Notes under the pieces: model-generated | What the model saw: only the letters and a program-made list of their open reading frames with translations | Databases searched by the model: none | What the model was told of the DNA's origin: nothing | Shown here: positions 1-7,146 of the stretch, piece after piece | How the letters are laid out: each line of letters begins with the position of its first letter | How positions within the stretch are numbered: the first letter of the stretch is position 1 | Program-made: the position numbers and the translations under genes | Source: Desulfonatronospira sp. | GTDB taxonomy: Bacteria > Desulfobacterota > Desulfovibrionia > Desulfovibrionales > Desulfonatronovibrionaceae | Length of the DNA stretch: 8,297 nt | NCBI GenBank assembly: GCA_003563255.1 | Contig: PWSL01000370.1 | Location: 1-8,297, forward strand | Direction: 5' to 3'

Positions 1-4
1 TATT

Positions 5-88
5 CCTGGATACCGGCTTCCGCCGGTATGACATCACAATGCAACGACCTGTTTTCATTCGTCATTCCGGCGAAAGCCGGAATCCAGG
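5..88. repeat. Inverted pair of a dispersed GTCATTCCGGC-type repeat
   Basis: Two 28-bp arms (5-32 and 61-88) are inverted copies of each other with 25 of 28 positions matching, separated by a 28-bp spacer. Each arm is itself a hairpin: the left arm contains TACCGGC and GCCGGTA around a 4-nt loop. The motif GTCATTCCGGCGAAAGCCGG is a dispersed intergenic repeat that I recall from many proteobacterial genomes. The element begins almost at the window edge, so more of it may lie outside. It encodes nothing; a role in transcript ends or as a mobile-element remnant is only possible. Confidence 0.75.
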
Positions 89-545
89 TATTTTCTTAGT
101 GTAAGATCGCCCGGAGTTATTAAGTTGCGATCCATTCTATTGATTCAATTTCAATAATTTTAAATGGTTAGCAGACAACTTGCGTTGTTGGGTTAACTTG
201 AAAAAAACTTGATTTCTATTTTATTTTGATTTAAAGGCTCTGCAACAGCAACAAAGGCATGCTTATTGCTAATATCATTATTATGAGAAAAGTCAGAAGT
301 CTTATCCAGCATCATTTCAACCCCCTGCATGTCTATTGCCGTCTGAGGTGTGTGGGGTTCAGGCCGCTCATGGCACAACGGGTGTGTACCCTGTACGAAA
401 AATTCTTTTACAATTTCCTTATGCGATAACCACCCCGCCTTTCAGGCACTGTGCCTGTCGGTACACAAACCAGAGTACTCAGCGGGGGACAGTCCCCAGG
501 GCCTGGTGCCATTAACCATCACCGAGGACCCCCTGAATGGTTGCC
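89..545. other. Gene-poor intergenic region downstream of the EndoQ-UvrD gene
   Basis: About 450 bp with no convincing gene. The left part (100-320) is AT-rich. The only candidate reading frame is on the minus strand, ending at 193. Its most plausible start is an ATG near position 318, preceded by AGGGGG about 5 nt upstream, giving roughly 40 residues that include KTSDFSHNNDISNKHAF. I do not recognise it, and longer versions need a TTG start, so I do not call it a gene. The right part (440-500) holds two small palindromes related to the REP core seen near ftsH. I see no T-tract hairpin that would clearly terminate the upstream minus-strand gene. Confidence 0.5.
443..497. repeat. Degenerate REP-like palindromes
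   Basis: CAGGCAC-T-GTGCCTG at 443-457 is a perfect 7-bp inverted repeat around one base, and GGGGAC-A-GTCCCC at 485-497 is a 6-bp one. Both use the same words (GGCAC/GTGCC, GGGGACAG) as the REP cores further right in the window, so they may be decayed members of that family. Lying 3' of the minus-strand fusion gene, they could fold in its transcript end, but no T tract follows. Confidence 0.4.
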
Positions 546-3500
546 TCAAAACAACCTGGGCCTCTTTTCCTTGCTGGTCTTTTGAACCCTGGCCCTGGTT
601 TTGTTGACCTTTTCCATGGAAAGCCCAGACAGGAACCGGGACTCTTTAAGCTTCAGCATTCGACCGTATATCTTTCTGCTGCCGGCATTACTCAAAAAAA
701 GAAATCGCCTGGCCCTGGTAAGACCTACATAAAAAAGTCTTTTTTCTTCATGCTCATCGCTTTTGGGCTGACCTGTCCCGGGCTTGCCCAGCAATATATC
801 CGCCCCGGCAAAGGGCAGTAACCCGTCCTCCAGGCAGGGTAAAAACACTGCCTCAAATTCCAGCCCCTTGGCAGCGTGCATGGTCATAATTCTGACTTTT
901 CTGCCCCTTAGTTCCGCCTCATCAAATTCGCTCTCCAAACGGATATGGCTTATCAGCCCTGCCCAGCCGCCTTTTTCCCGGTACTCTCTATCCAGCTCCT
1001 TAAAGGCCCTGCTCTTCCAGAAAAGCTTGTCAAAGGGCGGAACTTCCTCCAGGTAGGCCGCAATCCCCAGAGGCCCTTTAGCCAGCACCTTTGTGGGACA
1101 TTCAAACTTCTGTTCACTAAAACTTACTCCAAGAACCCTGGCCGCAGCTTTCAAGATCAATTCCACCCTGGGATCGCGGTAAAACGGTTCCTGCTGGGGT
1201 ACACTGGCCGGGATACCCATGCGGTGCAGCTCACTTTCCAGGACCTCACCCAGAGCCTTGAAACGCACCAGGACGGCTATATCTTCCGGGGCCAGGCCAG
1301 GCTGCTCATCCTGACCGTCCATCTGCCAATGCCCGGTTCCCCCCAGCAGTTCCTTGATCTTTTGTCCCACCCAGTTCGCCTCCTGCAGGCCGTCCAGGGC
1401 ATGATAATAGTACATGCGGGCCTCTTTTTCAAAACAGGCCTTCAGTCTGTCATCACCTGGAAAAAGTCCCCGGGAAAGATCCAGGATATCCTGGGCTGAG
1501 CGGTAATTCATGTGCAGGACAACGATTCTTGAATCCGGCCAGAAGGAGCTGAGCACTTCCTGGACATTCCCGGCGGCACCCCGGAAACCGTAAATTGACT
1601 GCCTGGGATCGCCTATGCCGAAAAACCCCTCCCCTTTCTCCGGCAGCAACTCTTTTAATATCATGAACTGCAGCATTGACAGGTCCTGTATCTCGTCCAC
1701 CAGCACATGGGTATACGGCCGGACAAATCTGCCGCTTTGCAGTTCGTTCAACCAGAACTCCAAAAGGTCAGTGTAGTCAGCCTGGTTCCAGTCCTGCTTC
1801 TGCCTGTTGTAATTCTGACCGGGGGTAGAAACCGCCTTTAACTGCTCCCGGGCAGTACTGTTTTCCTGCCAGGCCCTTTTCAGGGCCGAAGCCTTGAGTT
1901 CCGGGTTGGCGGCCTCAAAAACCTTCAGGGCTTCTTCTTCTCCCAGGATCAGGGGTTCTTCCCCATAAACCCTTGTCCAGTGTTCAAAGGCCATGGCATG
2001 CATGGTTTCAGCCTGAGGCAGGGCCTGTTCCCGACCGTGGATGTCGGCCAGCCTCTCTTTTAATTCACCGGCTGCCTTACGGGTAAAGGTCAGGACCAGG
2101 ATGTGCCTGGGATTTTCTCCCTGCACCAAAAGACTTCTGATACGTCCCATGAGGGTCTGGGTCTTGCCCGTGCCGGGACCGGCCAGGACCAGCACCGGTT
2201 TCGGCCCGGTCTCAATGGCCTGCTGCTGTTCAGCATTGTATTCCAGGACTTTTTCCATGGCCTGTCTGTTATTCCTGGAATCATCATGCCCGGTTTTTTG
2301 GCGCTCATAACCTGTTTCCTGGGCTTGCCCGGACGCAGGCATAAGCCTTTTGCCCTTTTTGAACTTTTCCCTTTCGGCCTTTGTAAAGACCCTGACCACG
2401 CCGTACTCCCCGTCATATCCAGGCTGGCGGATAACATCCCCTGAGCGCATCCTGGCGATCCCCCTGCCCAGGGGGGCATGATATCTGCCCAGGTCCTCCA
2501 CCGGCACATCCTGCAGGATGCCAAGCTCCGGCCCGAACCTGTGCACAAGGCGGTTGTAAAAGCCCTGCACCTTCTTGGTCCTGGGCCCTACCCCCAGAAA
2601 CTCGGAAATCAACTCCTTCAAAGGGATTACAGACGAAAAACCCGGCTGGCAATCAGGCTGCCTGGGCTCATGCCTGTCCGCCATGGACATAATCCTGTTC
2701 AGCACCCCCACTGTCACATCCTTGCCGCACACCGGGCATTTGCCCCCGTGGGCCAGGGTCTGCCGGGGATCCATGACCACCCCGCATTTGCGGTGCCCGT
2801 CCAGGTGGTACTTGCCCTCTTCGGGAAAAAATTCCAGGGTCCCCAGGAAGTTATGCTCCTGCCCCTCCCGGCGCAGTGCCCGGAAAATTCCTTCAAAGCT
2901 AATTTCCCCCTGAAACAGGTTCACTTCCCGGCCCAGATTTTCAGCGCTGTGGGCGTCGGAGTTGGACACCATGGCAAATCGGTCCAGCTGGCTCCACATC
3001 CAGTTCATCTCCGGATCCGAAGACAGCCCCGTCTCCAGGGCGAATATATGCTCTGACAGGTCACCGAAGCACTCCTCCAGGCTGTCGAATCCGGACCTGG
3101 AACCGAACAGGGAGAACCAGGGTGTCCAGATATGGGCCGGAATCACGAACCCCCAGGGATCGGTCTCCAGCACCATCTCCAGTAGATTCCTGGAGTCCAG
3201 GCCCAGAATGGGCCTTCCATCAGCCTTGAGATTGCCGATACGCTCCAGCCTGGTGTTAAATTTTAGGGCCTTTTCCAGGCTTGGCAAAAAAACCAGGTTG
3301 TGGATTTTGCGGACCTTGCCGCCCTGCTTGTAGATGGAGCTGATCTCCGCTGAAAGCATGAACCTGGTTTTGCCATGCAGTTTATGTTCAAACCCCGGGA
3401 TATATGAGGATAGGTCATTGTCCTGGCGCAGCTGCAACAGGCCGTCTTCTGCCTGGACCAGGTGTTTGTGCAGCATTTGCATCCAGCCCGGGTGGGTAAA

Positions 3501-3629
3501 GTCCCCTGTGCCCACCACGTGAATGCCCTTAGCCGTGGCCCAGGCAGCCAGGCTTGGAGGGTCCAGGCTCCTGCTGGTGGCCCGGGAATAACAGGAATGT
3601 ATGTGCAGATCAGCTATAAATGTGTCCAT
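546..3629 (-). CDS. EndoQ-type PHP endonuclease fused to UvrD/PcrA-like DNA helicase
   Basis: A 1027-residue two-enzyme fusion, probably cytoplasmic DNA repair. Residues 1 to about 415 match the EndoQ/COG1379 (TIGR00375) family: a PHP metallo-phosphoesterase with candidate metal ligands H9 and H11 (DLHIHS), D43 (TGDFTH), E95, H166 (PAHIWTPW), and D225 and H227 (SNSDAHS). A zinc-ribbon segment follows (C282, C298, C301; fourth ligand not identified), then the conserved C-terminal block near 331-415. A charged linker (about 416-460) leads into a full SF1A helicase: Q motif (465-468), Walker A GPGTGKT (484-490), Ia (513-527), DEIQD (645-649), GDPRQSIYGFRG (673-684), NYR (708-710), TMHAAKGLEF (916-925) and VGLTRAR (968-974). 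No motif is missing. Known EndoQ nicks 5' of deaminated bases; UvrD-type helicases unwind 3' to 5'. Inference: nick, then strand displacement. The ATG at 3629 begins directly with the PHP fold; the ribosome-binding site is weak. It lies 158 bp downstream of the MogA-like gene, possibly co-transcribed. Confidence 0.93.
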   Translation of the reverse strand: MDTFIADLHIHSCYSRATSRSLDPPSLAAWATAKGIHVVGTGDFTHPGWMQMLHKHLVQAEDGLLQLRQDNDLSSYIPGFEHKLHGKTRFMLSAEISSIYKQGGKVRKIHNLVFLPSLEKALKFNTRLERIGNLKADGRPILGLDSRNLLEMVLETDPWGFVIPAHIWTPWFSLFGSRSGFDSLEECFGDLSEHIFALETGLSSDPEMNWMWSQLDRFAMVSNSDAHSAENLGREVNLFQGEISFEGIFRALRREGQEHNFLGTLEFFPEEGKYHLDGHRKCGVVMDPRQTLAHGGKCPVCGKDVTVGVLNRIMSMADRHEPRQPDCQPGFSSVIPLKELISEFLGVGPRTKKVQGFYNRLVHRFGPELGILQDVPVEDLGRYHAPLGRGIARMRSGDVIRQPGYDGEYGVVRVFTKAEREKFKKGKRLMPASGQAQETGYERQKTGHDDSRNNRQAMEKVLEYNAEQQQAIETGPKPVLVLAGPGTGKTQTLMGRIRSLLVQGENPRHILVLTFTRKAAGELKERLADIHGREQALPQAETMHAMAFEHWTRVYGEEPLILGEEEALKVFEAANPELKASALKRAWQENSTAREQLKAVSTPGQNYNRQKQDWNQADYTDLLEFWLNELQSGRFVRPYTHVLVDEIQDLSMLQFMILKELLPEKGEGFFGIGDPRQSIYGFRGAAGNVQEVLSSFWPDSRIVVLHMNYRSAQDILDLSRGLFPGDDRLKACFEKEARMYYYHALDGLQEANWVGQKIKELLGGTGHWQMDGQDEQPGLAPEDIAVLVRFKALGEVLESELHRMGIPASVPQQEPFYRDPRVELILKAAARVLGVSFSEQKFECPTKVLAKGPLGIAAYLEEVPPFDKLFWKSRAFKELDREYREKGGWAGLISHIRLESEFDEAELRGRKVRIMTMHAAKGLEFEAVFLPCLEDGLLPFAGADILLGKPGTGQPKSDEHEEKRLFYVGLTRARRFLFLSNAGSRKIYGRMLKLKESRFLSGLSMEKVNKTRARVQKTSKEKRPRLF

Positions 3630-3787
3630 GATTCGCCTGTTCAGCTTTCTAATGTCTTGACGAGGACTGTGCCGGCAACTCAGGTGAAAGAGCTGCCTCT
3701 GCCCTTAGTCCGTAGTCCTTAAATGGAAGAAATTCAACACGCCAGAAGGGTGACAATCAGGGTGTGAGGGGTTGGTAACTGCCGCGG

Positions 3788-4561
3788 CTACTTCCCTGCG
3801 CAGTCCGCAGGATCACCCTGCAGCTTGGCCAGGGCGTGCTCCATGGCCGGCAGCACCGCTTCCAGGTTTTCCCTGACACCTTTGGGGCTTCCCGGAAGAT
3901 TTACGATAATGCTTTGATCCAGGGTGCCGGCGATGGCCCTGGAGATGGCCGCATGGGGCGTCTTTTGCAAAGAGGCGGCCATCATGGCCTGCTCAAAGCC
4001 CGGCAGTCGTTTATCCAGGACCCGCAGCGTGGCCTCAGGAGTAATGTCCCTGGGACCCAGACCGGTCCCGCCGGTGGTCAGGATCAGGTCAAACCCGGCA
4101 TTCAGCGCCAGGTGCTGCAAGAGAGACCGCAATAGAAAGACGTCATCGGGTATGATAAACCCCCTGCACAGGCTCAGATTCAGAAGTCTTTCCGAGGTCT
4201 CCCGAATCATGGGTCCGCTGGTGTCGACGCGCTCGCCCTTTGCCCCCTTGTCGCTCATAGTGATCCAGGCCAGGGATCTTCCCCGGCACCGGCGCTGCAC
4301 TGCAATGCCCCCCTGCAGGTCAATATCCTCCAGGGCCATGAGGGTCAGCCCCAAAAACCCGGTTTCCCCTGAACCGCACATCCAGGGCTTGTCAAGCACC
4401 TGCAGCACAGGGTTTTCAAGGTGCAGAAATGTTCCAGCCCGCAGGTCGCCCAGGCCTGTATCCCGGGTTTCATAACTGCCATGCACCCCGGTGAAGCCTG
4501 ACGGTCCCAAAACGCAAACCTGCCCCCCAGTCAATGTCTCTTGGCCATGAATCGTCAGCAT
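3788..4561 (-). CDS. MogA/MoaB-family molybdenum cofactor biosynthesis protein with N-terminal extension
   Basis: A 257-residue cytoplasmic protein. Residues about 96-250 are a MogA/MoaB molybdopterin-binding domain: WITMSDKGAKGERVDTSG (99-116), the signature TTGGTGLGPRDITPEAT (162-178), PGFEQ (187-191), AAISR (204-208) and NLPGSPKGVRENLEAVLPAM (221-240). Family members adenylylate molybdopterin before molybdenum insertion, or bind it. MogA and MoaB cannot be told apart by eye. The first 95 residues exceed the usual length of about 160-190 residues and contain many Gly (GLGDLRAG, GSGETGFLGLTLM). I see no clear MOSC signature there, so the extension is unassigned. The ATG at 4561 is preceded by AAGGGAG about 10 nt upstream, an acceptable ribosome-binding site. 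The gene diverges from ftsH and reads towards the EndoQ-UvrD gene 158 bp away. Confidence 0.9.
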   Translation of the reverse strand: MLTIHGQETLTGGQVCVLGPSGFTGVHGSYETRDTGLGDLRAGTFLHLENPVLQVLDKPWMCGSGETGFLGLTLMALEDIDLQGGIAVQRRCRGRSLAWITMSDKGAKGERVDTSGPMIRETSERLLNLSLCRGFIIPDDVFLLRSLLQHLALNAGFDLILTTGGTGLGPRDITPEATLRVLDKRLPGFEQAMMAASLQKTPHAAISRAIAGTLDQSIIVNLPGSPKGVRENLEAVLPAMEHALAKLQGDPADCAGK

Positions 4562-4602
4562 GCCCTGCAGTCTCCCTTTGTGTTGAAAGTTGCTCTCTTG
4601 AT

Positions 4603-4714
4603 CACTACAGCGAAACTTCTAAAATCAGGACTGGAAACTTATTGATAAAAATTGGCCCGGGGGTACCTGTCCCCAATGGAATACATGTGCCGTAATCGTA
4701 GTTTCACAGTAGTG
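4603..4714. mobile_element. Family A MITE-like element, copy A1
   Basis: The ends CACTACAGCGAAACT (4603-4617) and AGTTTCACAGTAGTG (4700-4714) are inverted repeats matching at 13 of 15 positions. Inside are degraded arms of the REP core: GGACTGG at 4628-4634 and GGGTACCTGTCCCC at 4661-4674. There is no reading frame for a transposase, so the element is non-autonomous. Flanking bases (TGAT on the left, TTGC on the right) do not form a target duplication, and with the imperfect ends this suggests an older copy than those near 6788 and 7643. Confidence 0.7.
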
Positions 4715-4733
4715 TTGCCGGTCGACACAATAG

Positions 4734-4762
4734 AAAAAAGCCCGGCTCAAATCAAGACCGGG
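4734..4762 (-). terminator. Terminator-like hairpin reading leftward
   Basis: Read on the minus strand, CCCGG (4762-4758) pairs with CCGGG (4745-4741), with two further pairs possible past a bulge, and six T residues follow immediately (4739-4734). That is the layout of a Rho-independent terminator, although the stem is short. No minus-strand gene lies directly upstream, so it may block antisense transcription from the ftsH side before it enters the MogA-like gene. Confidence 0.4.
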
Positions 4763-4800
4763 TACAGCACTCCCCAAAGCAGGCAGGTTCCAGGCCGCCC

Positions 4801-4838
4801 TTGACAAAAGCTTGAAATAACTTCCTGATACAGATAAT
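4801..4838 (+). promoter_or_regulatory. Probable ftsH promoter, possibly heat-shock type
   Basis: TTGACA at 4801-4806 is a perfect housekeeping -35 hexamer, but no good -10 lies 17 bp away. CTTGAAA at 4811-4817 equals the sigma-32 -35 consensus, and TTGAAA (4812-4817) stands 15 bp from GATAAT (4833-4838). The sigma-32 -10 consensus (CCCCAT-like) is poor here. ftsH is heat-shock controlled in Escherichia coli, which makes the CTTGAAA element plausible. The exact promoter is unresolved. Confidence 0.45.
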
Positions 4839-4868
4839 GAAAGAGGTGATCGTCTTCATGACAGTATT

Positions 4869-4874
4869 AAGGAG
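4869..4874 (+). promoter_or_regulatory. ftsH ribosome-binding site that decides between two ATGs
   Basis: AAGGAG is a strong Shine-Dalgarno sequence followed by two adjacent ATG codons (4878 and 4881). The spacing is 3 nt to the first and 6 nt to the second. The second falls in the usual window, so translation most likely starts at 4881. Confidence 0.7.
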
Positions 4875-4880
4875 ATAATG

Positions 4881-6725
4881 ATGCAAAATAAAGAACAACA
4901 ACAGAAACAGGACTTTAGAAGCAATACATTTCTGCACGTACTTATATTATTGTTCATGGTCCTTCTCATACTGAACTTTGCAGCCCCCATGTGGCAGACC
5001 ACGCATATCAGCTACAGTGAGTTCCTGGCCCAAGTGCGCTCCGAGAACGTCGAAGAGATAACTGTTCGCGGTGACAGGATAGAAGGATCTGTCAAGGAAG
5101 AAGTGCAGAAGGAGGACATCTCCTACACCGGCTTCGTAACTTATACTCCTGCCTTTGGAGACGATGAGCTGATGCCCCTTCTGCAGGAAAAAGACATCCA
5201 GGTCCATACCCAGCCGGAGCGAAGCCCCTTTTTCTGGTATCTGCTTCTGTCTACGGTGCCGCTTCTGCTCATCGTTCTTTTGCTTTATTCCCAGTACAAA
5301 AAGATGCAGGGCGGAGGCGGCCTTTTCGGATTCGGCAAAAGTCAGGCCAAAAAGTTTGACCAGGGCAGGCAGAGCGTTACATTCCAGGACGTTGCCGGTG
5401 CCAGAGAAGCTAAGGTGGAACTAATGGAAGTTGTGGATTACCTCAAGGATCCCCAGAAGATTCATGGCATGGGTGGCAAAGTCCCGCGCGGGGTAATACT
5501 GCTGGGCCCACCCGGCACCGGGAAGACCCTGCTGGCAAAGGCCGTTGCCGGAGAATCCGGAGTTCCTTTTTTGAGTATAACCGGCTCGGACTTTATGGAA
5601 ATGTTTGTCGGCGTTGGAGCCAAAAGAGTGCGCAACCTCTTTGAAGAAGCCCGGCAAAACGCTCCCAGTATTATCTATATTGACGAGATTGACGCCATCG
5701 GCCGCAGGCGCGGCTCAGGAATGGGCGGTGGCCATGACGAGCGGGAACAGACCCTGAACCAGCTTCTGGGGGAACTGGACGGCTTTGAAGAACATGAAAA
5801 CATTGTGGTCATGACCTCCACCAACCGACCCGATATCCTGGACCCCGCCCTGACCAGGCCAGGCAGGTTTGATCGGCGCATAATGGTGGATCTGCCCACG
5901 GTCCGGGACCGGGAGGAACTCTTACAGGTTCACTCGAAAAACAAAAAACTGGACCATGACGTGGACCTGCAGCGCCTGGCCCGGGAAACTCCCGGATTTT
6001 CCGGGGCAGACCTGGAAAACCTCATGAACGAGGCCGCGCTAATGGCGGCCAGGGATGGCCGCAGCCAGATAAACAGCCAGGACGTAGAAACGGCCAGGGA
6101 CAAAATACTCATGGGCCTCAAGCGCCACGGACTGGTCATGACCCAGGAAGAAAAGAACATGGTGGCATACCACGAAGCAGGACATGCCATCGTGGGCGCT
6201 GTCCTGCCTCACGCTGACCCCGTCTACAAGGTTTCCATAGTCCCCAGGAGTCAGGCCATGGGGGCTACCCAGCAGTTTCCCGACCGGGAACAGTACATAT
6301 ATGCCCGGGAGTATATCCTGGATCGACTGGCAGTGATGATGGGGGGGCGCTGCGCCGAGGTCCAGGTGTTTTCCACCGCTACCAGCGGTGCTGCCAACGA
6401 TCTGCAGCAGGCTTCCAAAATGGCCCGCAGAATGGTAATGGAATGGGGTATGAGCGAGGCCTTCGAGCATATGGCCTTTGGTGATCCTGGAAAGGAAATA
6501 TTTCTGGGTGAAGATCTGGGCAAGGCCAGAGAGTACAGTGAGATGACAGCCCGGAAAATCGACCAGGAGGTAGAAGCCATCCTCAAAAAGGCCTTTGAAA
6601 GAGCCCAGGAAGTTCTATCTTCCCGAAGGAGGGCCATGGACGAGCTGGCCCAGGCCCTGCTGGAAAATGACGAGGTTTCCGGAGAAACCGTGTATGCTAT
6701 AGTTGAAGGGAAAGTATCTGCATAG
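4881..6725 (+). CDS. ftsH: ATP-dependent zinc metalloprotease FtsH
   Basis: An inner-membrane AAA+ protease of 614 residues, close to the usual 600-650, that as a hexamer extracts and degrades membrane and regulatory proteins. Numbering from the second ATG: a membrane segment at about 17-37, a periplasmic FtsH-extracellular domain at about 38-116, a second membrane segment at about 117-137, and a Gly-rich linker. The AAA module has Walker A GPPGTGKT (209-216), the pore loop FVG (242-244), Walker B IIYIDEID (264-271) and second-region-of-homology arginines R329 and R332 (RPGRFDRR). The peptidase M41 domain has the zinc motif HEAGH (431-435, E432 catalytic) and the likely third ligand D507 (NDLQ). 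Everything needed for activity is intact. An alternative start at 4878 adds one Met. The gene stands alone: it diverges from the MogA-like gene and is followed by repeats, without the folP/glmM partners often seen elsewhere. No T-tract terminator is visible after the stop. Confidence 0.98.
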   Translation: MQNKEQQQKQDFRSNTFLHVLILLFMVLLILNFAAPMWQTTHISYSEFLAQVRSENVEEITVRGDRIEGSVKEEVQKEDISYTGFVTYTPAFGDDELMPLLQEKDIQVHTQPERSPFFWYLLLSTVPLLLIVLLLYSQYKKMQGGGGLFGFGKSQAKKFDQGRQSVTFQDVAGAREAKVELMEVVDYLKDPQKIHGMGGKVPRGVILLGPPGTGKTLLAKAVAGESGVPFLSITGSDFMEMFVGVGAKRVRNLFEEARQNAPSIIYIDEIDAIGRRRGSGMGGGHDEREQTLNQLLGELDGFEEHENIVVMTSTNRPDILDPALTRPGRFDRRIMVDLPTVRDREELLQVHSKNKKLDHDVDLQRLARETPGFSGADLENLMNEAALMAARDGRSQINSQDVETARDKILMGLKRHGLVMTQEEKNMVAYHEAGHAIVGAVLPHADPVYKVSIVPRSQAMGATQQFPDREQYIYAREYILDRLAVMMGGRCAEVQVFSTATSGAANDLQQASKMARRMVMEWGMSEAFEHMAFGDPGKEIFLGEDLGKAREYSEMTARKIDQEVEAILKKAFERAQEVLSSRRRAMDELAQALLENDEVSGETVYAIVEGKVSA

Positions 6726-6737
6726 CCCCAGTCGGGC

Positions 6738-6764
6738 ATGGGGACTGACTCTGCAAGCACTTAT
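6738..6764. repeat. Orphan REP arm directly after ftsH
   Basis: GGGGACTGACTCTGCAAGCAC at about 6740-6760, followed by TTAT, resembles the left arm of the element at 7672 (GGGGACTGGCTCTCCCAGCAC, then TTAT). No complementary right arm follows before the family B element begins, so it looks like half of a REP element. Confidence 0.5.
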
Positions 6765-6776
6765 TATATTTCAGAT

Positions 6777-7074
6777 TATCTGTTTAGCACTACAGCGACA
6801 CTTTATTTAAGCTGGAAGGGGACTGGCTCTTTTGCCGCCGGATCGTCCGGCCGTTTTACGGGTTGAGGTCGGCAAAAGTGCCTGTCCCCGGTGGCCGAGA
6901 CGATAATATACCCAAAGTGTCGCTGTAGTGTTAGCGCTTTTATGGAAAGCAGGGGACAGGCACTCCGGGACGCACTTGAGCATCATTTTGTGCTCAAAAC
7001 GACTCATTTGCTGGGACAAGCGGGTCCCGGAAGAAGCCAGTCCCTATACCACATGCAAAGCGCTGAACAGATAC
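6777..7074. mobile_element. Family B MITE-like element, copy B1 (interrupted by A2)
   Basis: The left end is TATCTGTTTAG (6777-6787), split by the inserted family A element and resuming as TTAGCGCTTT at 6931. The right end is the inverted AAAGCGCTGAACAGATA (7058-7074). Removing the insertion and one TTAG leaves about 151 bp. The interior contains a large REP hairpin (arms 6953-6971 and 7024-7044) with an inner stem TTGAGCA/TGCTCAA (6976-6982 and 6991-6997). Bases 6931-7018 match 8210-8297 at 79 of 88 positions. There is no reading frame, so it is non-autonomous. Confidence 0.72.
6788..6930. mobile_element. Family A MITE-like element, copy A2, with TTAG target duplication
   Basis: The two ends are a perfect 17-bp inverted repeat, CACTACAGCGACACTTT at 6788-6804 and its complement at 6914-6930. 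The element is 143 bp and is flanked by TTAG on both sides (6784-6787 and 6931-6934). Its interior has a long REP hairpin, with arms at 6818-6837 and 6870-6889 pairing at 18 of 20 positions, and a small inner stem CCGGA/TCCGG (6838-6850). It encodes nothing. It interrupts the left TIR of a family B element, and the intact equivalent is at 8203-8220. Confidence 0.85.
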
Positions 7075-7081
7075 CTTTGAT

Positions 7082-7106
7082 TGCTCTCACGCTCTGCGTG
7101 GGAGCA
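7082..7106. repeat. Hairpin repeat of the GCTCCCACGC type
   Basis: TGCTCTCACGC (7082-7092), loop TCT, GCGTGGGAGCA (7096-7106): an 11-bp stem including one T-G pair. It resembles a widely dispersed repeat (CCCACGC-AGA-GCGTGGG) that I recall from many bacterial genomes. It lies 40 bp past the stop of the minus-strand host-attachment gene and could fold at its transcript end, but no T tract follows. Confidence 0.6.
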
Positions 7107-7146
7107 TCATCCGTCGACTCTGCAGCCCCAAAAGTCCATCTATTCA

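Larger units (their letters stand above)
4562..4877. other. Divergent intergenic region between the MogA-like gene and ftsH
   Basis: This 316-bp stretch carries, from left to right: the MogA-like ribosome-binding site, a 112-bp family A repeat element (4603-4714), a minus-strand terminator-like hairpin (4734-4762), the probable ftsH promoter (about 4801-4838) and the ftsH Shine-Dalgarno (4869-4874). I find no gene in it; a minus-strand frame crossing the repeat has no supporting features. Confidence 0.6.
6726..7146. other. Repeat-filled intergenic region between ftsH and the host-attachment gene
   Basis: These 421 bp contain no gene. They hold, in order: one orphan REP arm (6738-6764), a family B element (6777-7074) interrupted by a family A element (6788-6930), and a hairpin repeat (7082-7106). 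The two flanking genes converge here, so the repeats sit at both transcript ends. Confidence 0.7.

Noticed and set aside
2090..3056. Long open frames overlapping the EndoQ-UvrD gene on both strands
   Set aside because: They are shadows of a strongly supported 1027-codon gene; none has recognisable motifs or a ribosome-binding site.
6726..6745. Rho-independent terminator of ftsH from CCCCAGTC and GGGGACTG after the stop
   Set aside because: A short stem is possible, but no T tract follows, and GGGGACTG is better explained as an REP arm.
6788..6930. A2 as a complete insertion sequence
   Set aside because: At 143 bp it cannot encode a transposase; it can only be non-autonomous.
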